A DNA stretch of 64,000 nucleotides, from contig NZ_JACYXE010000010.1 in assembly GCF_014857905.1 (NCBI RefSeq), positions 124,001 through 188,000 on the forward strand, given 5' to 3'. Numbering within the stretch: the stretch's first letter is position 1; every line of letters starts with the position of its first letter. A program made the position numbers and the translations under genes. This DNA comes from Agilicoccus flavus (lineage in GTDB: Bacteria; Actinomycetota; Actinomycetes; Actinomycetales; Dermatophilaceae). The notes below the pieces were generated by a model. It was not told the DNA's origin. It worked only from the letters and a program-made list of their open reading frames with translations, and made no database searches. Below, one piece after another: positions 33,354 through 42,440 of the stretch.

Positions 33354-34298
33354 ATGATGCGGGTGAAGCCGGCTCCCTTCGAGTACCACGCCCCCGCCAC
33401 GCTCGCCGAGGCCGTCGAGCTCCTCCGTCGCCTCGACGACGCGAAGGTGCTCGCCGGCGGGCAGAGCCTCGTGCCGGCCCTCAACATGCGCCTCGCCCAG
33501 ACCGAGCACCTCGTCGACCTCGGGGCGCTGACCGACCCCGGCCTGCACGACGTCACCGTGACCGACCGCTCGGTCGTCGTCGGCGCCCTCGTCACCCACG
33601 CCGACCTCGAACGCGACGAGGCGACCGCCCGGGCGCTCCCGCTCCTGCGCGAGACCCTCCACCACGTGGCCCACCCCGCCATCCGCAACCGGGGCACCAC
33701 CGTCGGGTCGCTCGTGCACGCCGACCCGAACGGCGAGATGCCCGCGATCCTCGCGCTCACCGGAGGCCGGGTCGACGTCCGGTCCGCGACCGGGGAGCGG
33801 ACCATCGAGGCCGCGGACCTCGTCGTCGCGCCGCTGGAGTCGAGCCTCCGCCCCGACGAGATCGCCGTCCGGGCCCACTTCGACCTCCCGCCCGCCGGCA
33901 CCGTCGACGCCTACGACGAGTTCGCCCGCCGCAGCGGCGACTACGCCCTCGCCGGCGTCGCGGTCCGCCTGTGGGTCGCCGGCGGCGCCGTCACCGGCGG
34001 CCGCGCCTCGTTCGTGTCGGTCACCGACCTGCCCGACATCCTCGACCTCACGCCCGCCCTGCGCGGGGTGACCGTCCACGGGGGACCGCCCGAGCTGCCC
34101 GAGGAGGCGGCCCGCGCGATCGGCGAGCTCGTCGCGGGGCACGTGCAACCCGAGACCGACATCCACGCCGACGCCGAGTACCGCCGCCACCTGGCGGTCG
34201 TGCTCACGCGCCGCGTCGTCCTCGCCGCCCTCGCGCGGGTGGGCGACGGTGTCGCCCAAGCCCAAGCCCAAGCCCAAGCCCCGGAAGGAGCGGCATGA
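33354..34298 (+). CDS. Molybdenum hydroxylase, FAD-binding medium subunit
   Basis: A 314-residue CoxM/XdhB-type subunit from ATG 33354, after aggaaagg. The FAD pyrophosphate site is 'VLAGGQSLVPALNMRLAQTE', and the second FAD motif is 'NRGTTVGSLVHADPNGEMPA'. The C-terminal CO-dehydrogenase flavoprotein domain follows ('SGDYALAGVAVRLWVAGGAV'). It passes electrons from the 2Fe-2S subunit to the acceptor. The C-terminus is an AQ repeat made by a (cccaag)4 microsatellite. The stop overlaps the next ATG (ATGA at 34295-34298), so the three subunits are translationally coupled. Confidence 0.92.
   Translation: MMRVKPAPFEYHAPATLAEAVELLRRLDDAKVLAGGQSLVPALNMRLAQTEHLVDLGALTDPGLHDVTVTDRSVVVGALVTHADLERDEATARALPLLRETLHHVAHPAIRNRGTTVGSLVHADPNGEMPAILALTGGRVDVRSATGERTIEAADLVVAPLESSLRPDEIAVRAHFDLPPAGTVDAYDEFARRSGDYALAGVAVRLWVAGGAVTGGRASFVSVTDLPDILDLTPALRGVTVHGGPPELPEEAARAIGELVAGHVQPETDIHADAEYRRHLAVVLTRRVVLAALARVGDGVAQAQAQAQAPEGAA
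34255..34278 (+). repeat. Hexanucleotide microsatellite (cccaag)4
   Basis: Four exact copies of cccaag encode alternating Ala-Gln at the end of the FAD subunit. A unit of six keeps the frame when the number changes, so only the tail length would vary. Confidence 0.85.
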
Positions 34299-35035
34299 CC
34301 GACACCGACCTCGGCGACCCCGTCCCGGAGGCGACGCTGGACGTCACGCTGCGCGTCAACGGGACCCAGCACCGGATCGACGTCCCGGGCCGGCGGCTGC
34401 TCTCGGACGCGCTGCGCCACGACCTCGGGCTGACGGGCACGCACGTGGGCTGCGAGCACGGCGTGTGCGGGGCCTGCACGGTCCTGCTCGACGGCCGCCC
34501 CGTCCCGGCCTGCCTCATGTTCGCCGCGAGCGCGCAGGGCCACGAGGTCACCACCGTCGAAGGGCTCGGCACGCTCGAGGCCCTCGGCCCGGTGCAGCAG
34601 GCGTTCATCGACTGCCACGGCCTCCAGTGCGGCTTCTGCACGCCCGGGTTCCTCACGACGATCACCGCGTACCTGGAGGAGCACCCGGACCCGACGCCGG
34701 AGGAGGCGCGGGAGGCGATCTCGGGCAACCTGTGCCGGTGCACGGGGTACCAGAACATCGTCAAGGCCGTCTGCCGCGCCGCCGAGCTGCGCCGCGGGAC
34801 GGCCGAACCGGCCGCGGCCGACCCGCCGGGCGGCGACGAGGTGGTGGACGAGGTCGTCCCGCACCGCTCGGGCACCACCGCGCGGGCGGGGGAGCAGGCG
34901 TCGGGCGCCGGCCCGGGCGACGTCGTCGGCGCGGCCGATCCCGACGCCCCCGGCGCTGCGGACCGGGACACGGACACGGACCCGTCGGCGGCGCGGCGGC
35001 CGGCCCCGCCCGAGGCGACCGGGGAGGCGCGATGA
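34295..35035 (+). CDS. Molybdenum hydroxylase, 2Fe-2S small subunit
   Basis: A 246-residue iron-sulfur subunit. The plant-type cluster is bound by 'GCEHGVCGACTVLLDG' plus the later Cys in 'VPACLMFA'; the second, hydroxylase-type cluster by 'LQCGFCTPGFLTT' and 'GNLCRCTGYQNIVKAVC'. All eight cysteines are in place. The family is about 155-170 residues long; here about 80 extra residues rich in Asp, Ala, Pro and Gly form a probably disordered tail. Start ATG 34295 overlaps the FAD-subunit stop, and its own stop overlaps the next start. Confidence 0.93.
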   Translation: MTDTDLGDPVPEATLDVTLRVNGTQHRIDVPGRRLLSDALRHDLGLTGTHVGCEHGVCGACTVLLDGRPVPACLMFAASAQGHEVTTVEGLGTLEALGPVQQAFIDCHGLQCGFCTPGFLTTITAYLEEHPDPTPEEAREAISGNLCRCTGYQNIVKAVCRAAELRRGTAEPAAADPPGGDEVVDEVVPHRSGTTARAGEQASGAGPGDVVGAADPDAPGAADRDTDTDPSAARRPAPPEATGEAR

Positions 35036-37518
35036 CGACGAAGATGTTCGGAGCCCCCGTGGCGCGCCGCGAGGACCCCCGCCTCGTCACCGGCGGCGGG
35101 CACTACCTCGACGACCTCGGCGCGGGGGCGCTGGAGGCCGCGTTCGTGCGCAGCCCCCACGCCCACGCCCGGATCGTCGACATCGACGTCTCGGGGGCGC
35201 TCGACGTCGCGGGTGTCGTCGCCGTGTGGACCCACGAGGACCTGCCCGGCCGCGCGGGCGACCCTCTGCCGCTGCTCATCCCGCACCCGAGCATCGTCTC
35301 CGGCGTCACCGGGTACGCCCTCGCGAGGGACGAGGTCAACCACGTCGGCGAGCCGGTCGCCATGGTCGTCGCCACCGACCGGTACGTCGCCGAGGACGCC
35401 TGCGCGGCCATCCGCGTCGACTACGAGTTCCTCCCCGCGGTCGTCGGCGTCGCCGCCGCGCGCGACGGCGCCGACCTCGTCCACCCCGACGCGCCCGGCA
35501 ACGTCGGCGCCCAGCTCGTCCAGGAGGTGGGCGACGCGGTCGCCGCGCTCGAGTCGGCCCCGCACCGGCTGACGCTCGACCTCGACTTCCAGCGCAGCGC
35601 CTGCATGCCGATGGAGGGCAAGGGCGTCCTCGCGTCCTGGGACACCGACGCCGGCCACCTCACCGTGCACAGCTCCACGCAGACGGCCTCGGGGGTGCGC
35701 GCCGCGCTCGCCGCGAAGCTCGACCTTCCGCTCGCCCGGGTCGACGTCGTCGTCCCCGACGTCGGCGGCGGGTTCGGCGTGAAGATCAACCACCCGTGGC
35801 CGGAGGAGGTCTGCGTCAGCGCGGCCGCGATCCGCCTGGGCCGCAAGGTCAAGTGGGTCGAGGACCGGCGCGAGCACTTCGTCTCCTCCGCCCACGAGCG
35901 CGGCCAGCTCCAGCGGGCCACGGTCGGTTTCGACGACGAGGGGCGCATCCTCGGCCTCGACGTCACGCTCTGGCACGATCACGGGGCGTACCTGCCCTAC
36001 GGCGTCATCGTGCCCATGAACAGCGCCGTGCAGCTCGTCGGGCCGTACAAGCTGCGCAACTACCGCGTGGAGTACGTGTCGCTGTACACGAACACCGTCA
36101 TCGTCACGCCCTACCGCGGCGCCGGCCGGCCGCAGGGCGTCTTCGTCATGGAGCGGACGGTCGACGCGATCGCCGACGCCCTCGGGCTCGACCGCACCCT
36201 CGTGCGGGAGCGCAACTTCATCACCCCCGACGAGATGCCCTACGACGTCGGCCTGCTCTTCCAGGACGGCCGGCCCACGGTCTACGACTCGGGCGACTTC
36301 CCGGCGAGCCTCGCCAAGCTCAAGGCGCTCGTCGGCTGGGACGAGTTCGAGGCCTACCGCGAGCAGGCCCGGGCGCAGGGCCGCCGCGTCGGGCTCGGGA
36401 TCGGCTGCTACGTCGAGGGGACCGGCGTCGGTCCGTACGAGGGCGGTCACGTCCAGATCGAGACGTCGGGGCGCGTCAACGTCGCGACGGGCCTGACCAC
36501 GCAGGGTCAGGGGCACGAGACCGTCTTCGCGCAGATCGTCGCCGACGAGCTCGGCGTGCGCGTCGAGGACGTGCACGTGACGACGGGCGACACGCGCCGC
36601 ATGGGCTACTCGGTCGGCACCTTCGCCTCCCGCGCCGCCGTGATGAGCGGCAACGCCATCGCGCTCGCCGCCCGGCGGGCCCGCGAGAAGGCCCTGCGCA
36701 TCGCGGGCGACGTGCTCGAGGTCGACCCCCGCGACCTCGAGATCGTCGACGGGGTCGTCTCGGTCCGGGGCAGCGGCGGGGGACCGGGGTCCTCGATCCC
36801 GCTCGCGACGGTCGCCGTGCTGAGCAACCCCCTGCGGTACGCCTTCGACGAGAGCGCGAAGGCGGCCACCCAGTTCGGCAGCCCGACGACCGACCCCGAC
36901 GCGCCGCCCGTGGCCCGCGGCGAGGAGCCCGGCCTGGAGGGCAAGGACTTCTACTCGCCGCCGCGCGCGACGTTCGCGAACGGGATGCACGCCGTGATCG
37001 TCGAGACCGACCCGGACACGGCCGACATCCGCATCCTGCGCTACTGCGTCGTCCACGACTGCGGCAACATGATCAACCCGACGATCGTCGAGGGCCAGGT
37101 GCACGGCGGCGTCGCCCAGGGCGTCGGGGGAGCGCTGTACGAGAAGCTCGTCTACGACCCGTCGGGGCAGCTCCTCAACGCCTCGTTCATGGACTTCCTC
37201 ATGCCGTTCGCCTCCGAGGTGCCCCACATCGAGACCGACCACCTCGAGACGCCGAGCCCCCTCAACCCCCTCGGGATCAAGGGCGCGGGCGAGGCCGGCA
37301 CCATCCCCGCGAGCGCCGCGATCGCGAGCGCGATCGAGGACGCCGAGGGCTTCCCGATCCACGCCATGCCCATCAGCCCCTACGACCTGTGGGAGCTGCG
37401 CCGCGCCCACGCCGCCGGCGACCTCCCGTCGCTGCGCCACGGCGCCCGCGATGGGGGTGGGGCGGATGCCTCGGCCACCTCCGACGCCGCCCCCGACGTC
37501 CCGGAAGGACAGCGATGA
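35032..37518 (+). CDS. Molybdenum hydroxylase, molybdopterin-binding large subunit
   Basis: An 828-residue catalytic subunit of the xanthine dehydrogenase/CO dehydrogenase superfamily. It has 'VARREDPRLVTGGGHYLDDL' at the start, the Mo-cofactor loop 'VPDVGGGFGVKINHPWPEEV', 'TPYRGAGRPQGVFVMERTVD', 'GLTTQGQGHETVFAQIVADE' and the catalytic Glu in 'LGIKGAGEAGTIPASAAIAS'. The active-site Cys loop of true CO dehydrogenase (AYRCSFR) is replaced by PYRGAGRP, so it is a hydroxylase of another substrate. With a UraA-type permease before it and a barbiturase-family gene in the same island, uracil to barbiturate is my best guess; purines or another N-heterocycle remain possible. Confidence 0.9.
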   Translation: MTTKMFGAPVARREDPRLVTGGGHYLDDLGAGALEAAFVRSPHAHARIVDIDVSGALDVAGVVAVWTHEDLPGRAGDPLPLLIPHPSIVSGVTGYALARDEVNHVGEPVAMVVATDRYVAEDACAAIRVDYEFLPAVVGVAAARDGADLVHPDAPGNVGAQLVQEVGDAVAALESAPHRLTLDLDFQRSACMPMEGKGVLASWDTDAGHLTVHSSTQTASGVRAALAAKLDLPLARVDVVVPDVGGGFGVKINHPWPEEVCVSAAAIRLGRKVKWVEDRREHFVSSAHERGQLQRATVGFDDEGRILGLDVTLWHDHGAYLPYGVIVPMNSAVQLVGPYKLRNYRVEYVSLYTNTVIVTPYRGAGRPQGVFVMERTVDAIADALGLDRTLVRERNFITPDEMPYDVGLLFQDGRPTVYDSGDFPASLAKLKALVGWDEFEAYREQARAQGRRVGLGIGCYVEGTGVGPYEGGHVQIETSGRVNVATGLTTQGQGHETVFAQIVADELGVRVEDVHVTTGDTRRMGYSVGTFASRAAVMSGNAIALAARRAREKALRIAGDVLEVDPRDLEIVDGVVSVRGSGGGPGSSIPLATVAVLSNPLRYAFDESAKAATQFGSPTTDPDAPPVARGEEPGLEGKDFYSPPRATFANGMHAVIVETDPDTADIRILRYCVVHDCGNMINPTIVEGQVHGGVAQGVGGALYEKLVYDPSGQLLNASFMDFLMPFASEVPHIETDHLETPSPLNPLGIKGAGEAGTIPASAAIASAIEDAEGFPIHAMPISPYDLWELRRAHAAGDLPSLRHGARDGGGADASATSDAAPDVPEGQR

Positions 37519-38225
37519 ACATCACCGGCACGTGCCACATGGACGCCCCCGTCGCCGTCGCCTGGGACGCGTTCCACGATCCCGGCGTGCTGGAGCGCAC
37601 GATCCCGGGCGTCAAGAGCCTGCGGCGGACCGGCGACGACGCCTACGACCTCGTCGTCAGCATGGGCGTGGCCTCGATCAAGGGCACCTACGAGGGGAAG
37701 GTGGCGCTCACCGAGCAGGTCGAGCACGAGTCGTTCGTCCTCGCGGCCGACGGGGCGGGCGCGGCCGGCACGATCGGCGCGAAGGTCGCGGTGCGGCTCG
37801 CCGAGGCCGGCGACGGCGGGACCGACATCGCCTTCGACGCCGACGCGATCGTCGGCGGCGCCGTCGGGGGAGTCGGGCAGCGGATGCTCGCCGGGGTGGC
37901 CCGCCGCGTCGCCGCGCAGTTCTTCGCCGCCATCGACCGGGACATCGCCCGGGGCGGAGCTGCGCCGGAGTCGACCGCCGCGGGCGAGACCGCTGTCGCG
38001 TCGGTCGGGGCGTCGGAGGCGCCCGCGTCCTCGACGCCGGAGGAGGCGCCGGCGGAGGAGGTCCCCGTGGCACCCACCACGCCGCGCCCCGCCGCCGCGC
38101 CGACCCCCGCCACGCCCGGTCAGGTGCCGTTCTGGGTCGTCCTCGCCGGCGTGGGCACGGGCGCGGCGTGCACCCTCGCGGGCGTCACGCTCGGCTGGGT
38201 CGCCGCCCGAGGCACCCGCCGCTGA
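37515..38225 (+). CDS. CoxG-like SRPBCC protein with C-terminal membrane anchor
   Basis: A 236-residue protein, ATG overlapping the previous stop. The N-terminal 145 residues form a CO-dehydrogenase subunit G (CoxG) type START-like domain ('MDAPVAVAWDAFHDPGVLER', 'IPGVKSLRRTGDDAYDLVVS', 'GTIGAKVAVRLAEAGDGGTD', then 'GGAVGGVGQRMLAGVARRVA'). After an Ala/Pro/Glu-rich linker there is one transmembrane helix ('PFWVVLAGVGTGAACTLAGV') and a short basic end. In Oligotropha CoxG tethers CO dehydrogenase to the membrane, and a similar anchoring job for the hydroxylase encoded just before is likely. Confidence 0.88.
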   Translation: MNITGTCHMDAPVAVAWDAFHDPGVLERTIPGVKSLRRTGDDAYDLVVSMGVASIKGTYEGKVALTEQVEHESFVLAADGAGAAGTIGAKVAVRLAEAGDGGTDIAFDADAIVGGAVGGVGQRMLAGVARRVAAQFFAAIDRDIARGGAAPESTAAGETAVASVGASEAPASSTPEEAPAEEVPVAPTTPRPAAAPTPATPGQVPFWVVLAGVGTGAACTLAGVTLGWVAARGTRR

Positions 38226-38377
38226 GCGGATCTCTGCCGCGCCTTCGGCGGGTTCGGGTGGGAGAGCCCGCCACCTGCCGACGGTCCGCCGGTGCTTTCG
38301 GCGAAGGTTGCCGACGGATCGCCGCCGGGGCCGGGGTTGAATCGGACTCGACCCCTTCCCCGAACGGCGAGGACGAG

Positions 38378-40489
38378 ATGACAGACGGCCAGACCGGCGG
38401 CCCGCAGGCCCCGGCGCGACGCATCCGCATCGGCATCGACACGGGCGGCACGTTCACCGACGTCGTCGCCTTCGACGAGGACGCCGGCACCCTGACGACG
38501 ACGAAGACGCCCTCCACGCCGAGCAACCCGGCCGACGGGTTCATCGACGGCGTGCACAAGGTGCTACGCCTGCTCGGCGCGAGCGGGCAGGACGTGAGCG
38601 CCGTCTGCCACGGCACGACCGTCGCGACGAACCAGCTGCTCGAGGGCAAGGTCGACCGGCTCGGCTTCATCACGACCGAGGGTTACGAATTCATCCTCGA
38701 GATCGCTCGGCAGGCCGTGCCCGACGGCTACGGCAACTCCTACTTCTGGGTCAAGCCCGACCGCATCGTGCCGCCCGACCTCGTGCGGACCGTCCGCGGC
38801 CGGATGGACTTCGAGGGTCACGAGGTCCGCCCGTTCGACGAGGACGACGCCCGCGCCGCGGCCCGGTTCTTCCGCCAGGCGGGGATCACCACCCTCGGCG
38901 TCAACTTCCTGCACGCCTACGCCAACCCCGCCCACGAGCGCCGGATGCGCGAGATCCTCCTGCAGGAGCACCCCGCCGCGATCGTCTCGCTGAGCAGCGA
39001 GGTGCTGCGCGAGTACCGCGAGTACGAGCGGTCGATGACGACGCTCGTCGACGCCGCCGTCAAGCCCAAGGTCGGGCAGTACGTCGCGAACATCTCCGAG
39101 CGCCTCGAGGAGCTCGCCCCCGGCACCGGCTTCTACATCATGAAGAGCAACGGGGGCGTGCTCTCGGCCCAGGAGGTCGTCAACCAGCCGATCACGACGG
39201 TCCTGTCCGGCCCGGCGGCCGGCGCCCTGGGCGCCGCACTCGTCAGCGGGCTCGCCGGCTTCGACAAGGTCCTCACCTGCGACGGAGGCGGCACCTCGAC
39301 CGACGTGTCCGTCGTGCTCGGCGGGGAACCGACCCTGACGACGGAGGGCAGTGTCGGGGTCTACCCGAGCAAGATCCCCATGATCGACGTCGTCACCGTC
39401 GGCGCGGGCGGCGGCTCGATCGCGTGGATCTCGCCGGAGGGATCGCTCAAGGTCGGCCCCCGCTCGGCCGGCGCCGACCCGGGCCCGCTCTGCTACGGCA
39501 AGGGCGGCACCGAGCCGACGATCACCGACGCCCACCTCGTCCTCGGCCGCATCCCGGCGCACCTGCTCGGCGGCGAGATCCCCCTCGACGTCGAGGCGGC
39601 CCGCGCCGGCATCGCCGAGCTCGCCGGGCGGCTCGGCCTCGACGAGACCCGTTGCGCCACGGGCATCCTCGAGATCAGCGCGTGGAACCAGGCCAACGCC
39701 CTGCGGCAGATCTCGGTCAAGCGCGGCCTCGACGTCCGCGACTTCATGCTCGCGACGTTCGGCGGCTCCGGCTCCCTGCTCGCGTGCCGTCTCGTCGACA
39801 TCCTCGGCCTCGCCGGCGTCGTCGTGCCCCTCGACCCGGGCAACGTCTCCGCGTTCGGGCTGCTCACCGTCGACGTGAAGAACGACTACGTGCAGACGAT
39901 GGTGAGCAAGGCCGACACCCTCGACCTCGCCGCGGTCCAGGACGCCTTCGACGACCTCGAGGCACAGGCCGCCCGGGCGCTCGATGTCGAGGGCTTCTCC
40001 CGCGACCGGCACACCTCCCAGCGCTCGGCCGACCTGCGGTACGTCGGCCAGGCCTTCGAGGTGCGCGTGCCCGTGCCGGACGGCCCGCTGGGGACGGAGT
40101 CGGCCGCCGACGTCGCGGACGCCTTCCACGACGCGCACCGCGCGCTGTACGGCTACGACTTCCGCGGCCAGGCGACGCAGCCGGTCGAGTGGGTCAACCT
40201 GAGGGTGACCGGGATCGGCCCGATCACGCGCCCCGAGCTGCCGACGATCGCCGCCGGGGAGGGCGGCGTGGAACGCGCCCGCACCGGCACCCGGCCCGTC
40301 TGCTTCGACGCCGACACCGGCCCGGTCGACACCCCGATCTACGCCCGCCCCGACCTCGGGGACGGCGACGTCGTGGTCGGCCCGGCGATCATCGAGGAGT
40401 TCGGCTCCACCGTCCCGATCCACCCCGGATTCGTCGTGCGCGTCGACGCGTACGCCAACCTCGTCATGACCAAGGAGGAGGCCCGATGA
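38378..40489 (+). CDS. Hydantoinase A / oxoprolinase family protein (HyuA)
   Basis: A 703-residue ATP-dependent amidohydrolase subunit from ATG 38378 (purine-rich gcgagga upstream). The actin-like ATPase start 'RIGIDTGGTFTDVVAFDEDA' is clear, with 'CHGTTVATNQLLEGKVDRLG', 'EVLREYREYERSMTTLVDAA' and 'LTCDGGGTSTDVSVVLGGEP' as the ASKHA phosphate loops, and the C-terminal 'FGGSGSLLACRLVDILGLAG'. The HyuB partner follows with an ATGA overlap. The family contains ATP-dependent hydantoin or N-methylhydantoin hydrolases, 5-oxoprolinases and some carboxylases; the substrate cannot be read from sequence. It is separated by 152 bp from the CoxG-like gene on the same strand. Confidence 0.9.
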   Translation: MTDGQTGGPQAPARRIRIGIDTGGTFTDVVAFDEDAGTLTTTKTPSTPSNPADGFIDGVHKVLRLLGASGQDVSAVCHGTTVATNQLLEGKVDRLGFITTEGYEFILEIARQAVPDGYGNSYFWVKPDRIVPPDLVRTVRGRMDFEGHEVRPFDEDDARAAARFFRQAGITTLGVNFLHAYANPAHERRMREILLQEHPAAIVSLSSEVLREYREYERSMTTLVDAAVKPKVGQYVANISERLEELAPGTGFYIMKSNGGVLSAQEVVNQPITTVLSGPAAGALGAALVSGLAGFDKVLTCDGGGTSTDVSVVLGGEPTLTTEGSVGVYPSKIPMIDVVTVGAGGGSIAWISPEGSLKVGPRSAGADPGPLCYGKGGTEPTITDAHLVLGRIPAHLLGGEIPLDVEAARAGIAELAGRLGLDETRCATGILEISAWNQANALRQISVKRGLDVRDFMLATFGGSGSLLACRLVDILGLAGVVVPLDPGNVSAFGLLTVDVKNDYVQTMVSKADTLDLAAVQDAFDDLEAQAARALDVEGFSRDRHTSQRSADLRYVGQAFEVRVPVPDGPLGTESAADVADAFHDAHRALYGYDFRGQATQPVEWVNLRVTGIGPITRPELPTIAAGEGGVERARTGTRPVCFDADTGPVDTPIYARPDLGDGDVVVGPAIIEEFGSTVPIHPGFVVRVDAYANLVMTKEEAR

Positions 40490-42381
40490 CCGCGCAGGCC
40501 CCCGCGAACCCGTCGACCACGCCGGCCGACCCGATCGTCGTCGAGATCGTCGAGGGCACCCTCGCCTCCGTCGAGATGGAGGTCGAGACGGCCATCGCCC
40601 GGACGTCACGCTCGCCGATGATCCGCGACGCCCACGACTTCCGCGCCGGCATCCACGACCGGCAGCTGCGCAAGCTCACCGGCCGCAGCTACAGCGCGCT
40701 CGTGCACCCGGTGGCCCGCGACTTCCCCCTCGAGACCATGCGCGAGGGCGACGTCTTCTTCCACAACGACGTCTACGAGTCCGAGGGCGGCATCGGCCAC
40801 CTGCCCGACCTGTGCGTCACGGTGCCGGTCTTCCACGAGGGCGAGGTCGTCTGCTTCGTCCAGGCGTTCGGCCACCACGACGACATCGGCGGCGGCTGCC
40901 CCGGCTCGATGCCCTCGGGCGCGACGAGCGTGTTCGAGGAGGGGCTCATGGTCCCCCCGATCAAGCTGTGGGACGCCGGCGTGCCCAACCAGGCGGCGCT
41001 GCGGATCATGACGCGCAACTCCCGGATGCCCGACTCGCTCGCCGCCGACCTCGACGCCGAGTGCTCCGCCTGCCTCATGGGCGCCCGCCGGCTCACCGAG
41101 CTCTTCGCGCGCTACGGCCGCGACACCGTCGAGGCCGCGTTCCAGGCGATCCTCGACCGGACGACCGAGACCTACCGCCGCGAGATCCTGTCGAAGATCC
41201 CCGACGGCGAGTACGTCTGGGAGGACTACGCCGAGCACGACGGCGTCGACGAGCCGAGGCTGCACACGCAGCGGATCACCCTGACGAAGACCTCGACCGG
41301 CGGCCCGGACGACGGGCCGAAGCTCGTCATCGACTTCACCGGTACCGCCCCGCAGGCCAAGGGCCCGATCAACCACTGCGGCGACTACGCCGACGGCAAC
41401 TTCCTCAAGAAGTGGCTCGCGCCGATCCTGCGCAACCTCGCCGACACCCCGGAGCGGATGGCCGAGCTCGACGTCAACGAGGGCGTCGTGCCGCTCATCG
41501 AGATGCGGTTCCCCGAGAAGGGGACGCTGCTCACGCCGATCTTCCCGGCCCCGACGAACGCCCGGACCTTCGTCATCCTCCGGCTGCTCGGCGTGCTCGC
41601 CGGGGTCGTCGCGAAGGCCGTCGACGGCCGGATGCCCGCCGACCAGGAGACGATCCGCTACACCGGGGTCTACGGCCACGACCGCGACGGCCGCGACTAC
41701 CTCATGCGCGAGGTGCTCGGCGGCGGCGCCGGCGGCCGGTACTACGCCGACGGCGAGGACACGATCCACGTCGTGCCCGACAGCCGCAACCTGCCGACCG
41801 AGTTCACCGAGTCGCGGTTCCCGTTCCTCGTCGAGCGCCTCGGGCTGGCCGTCGACTCCGGCGGCCCGGGCCGCTACCGCGGCGGCCTCGGCTACGAGAA
41901 GCACATCCGGATGCTCAAGGACGCGCACTTCATGTCGATCGCCGACCGGTCGATCCTCGCGTGCTGGGGCGTCAAGGGCGGCAAGGCGGGCCGGCCGTTC
42001 CAGGTGACGATCGACCCGGGCGGACCGAACGAGCGTGAGATCGACGCCCTCGCCGACGCCGAGCCCGTGACCGCCGGTGAGGTCATCCGCATCCGCACGA
42101 CCGGCGGCGGCGGCTGGGGCGACCCGCTCGAGCGCCCCCTGACGGAGGTCGAGCGCGACCTGCGCTGGGGCAAGGTCAGCCTCGCCGGGGCCCGCGCCGA
42201 CTACGGCGTCGTCGCGACGAGCGAGGGCGGGCAGCCCGTCGTCGACCACGACGCCTCGGAGGCGCTGCGCGCGGAGCTGCGGGCCGCCCGCAGCGGCGAC
42301 GAGCCGTTCTTCGATCGCGGCCCCGGCTACGCGCGCCTGCACCCCGACGGCGAGAGCGCCCCGGCCTGCGACTGGTTGTAG
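40486..42381 (+). CDS. Hydantoinase B / oxoprolinase family protein (HyuB)
   Basis: A 631-residue partner of HyuA, start ATG 40486 overlapping its stop. Marks of the family are 'VEIVEGTLASVEMEVETAIA', 'RTSRSPMIRDAHDFRAGIHD', 'VFFHNDVYESEGGIGHLPDL', 'CFVQAFGHHDDIGGGCPGSM', 'IDFTGTAPQAKGPINHCGDY', and the Gly-rich end 'RIRTTGGGGWGDPLERPLTE'. The two subunits form a complex that couples ATP use to hydrolysis (or carboxylation) of a small cyclic or carbonyl compound. It is the last gene of the right-arm run; a separate promoter (TAACCT, 42403-42408) follows for the next gene. Confidence 0.9.
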   Translation: MTAQAPANPSTTPADPIVVEIVEGTLASVEMEVETAIARTSRSPMIRDAHDFRAGIHDRQLRKLTGRSYSALVHPVARDFPLETMREGDVFFHNDVYESEGGIGHLPDLCVTVPVFHEGEVVCFVQAFGHHDDIGGGCPGSMPSGATSVFEEGLMVPPIKLWDAGVPNQAALRIMTRNSRMPDSLAADLDAECSACLMGARRLTELFARYGRDTVEAAFQAILDRTTETYRREILSKIPDGEYVWEDYAEHDGVDEPRLHTQRITLTKTSTGGPDDGPKLVIDFTGTAPQAKGPINHCGDYADGNFLKKWLAPILRNLADTPERMAELDVNEGVVPLIEMRFPEKGTLLTPIFPAPTNARTFVILRLLGVLAGVVAKAVDGRMPADQETIRYTGVYGHDRDGRDYLMREVLGGGAGGRYYADGEDTIHVVPDSRNLPTEFTESRFPFLVERLGLAVDSGGPGRYRGGLGYEKHIRMLKDAHFMSIADRSILACWGVKGGKAGRPFQVTIDPGGPNEREIDALADAEPVTAGEVIRIRTTGGGGWGDPLERPLTEVERDLRWGKVSLAGARADYGVVATSEGGQPVVDHDASEALRAELRAARSGDEPFFDRGPGYARLHPDGESAPACDWL

Positions 42382-42440
42382 GCCCGGCCGACCTTCCGCT
42401 GCTAACCTGGAACCCTAGTGGACGCCGGGAGGTGGGGGCC

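Noticed and set aside
35032-37518. Aerobic CO dehydrogenase (CoxL)
   Set aside because: The CO-dehydrogenase active-site loop with its Cys is absent (PYRGAGRP instead), and the permease and amidohydrolase context is that of N-heterocycle breakdown.
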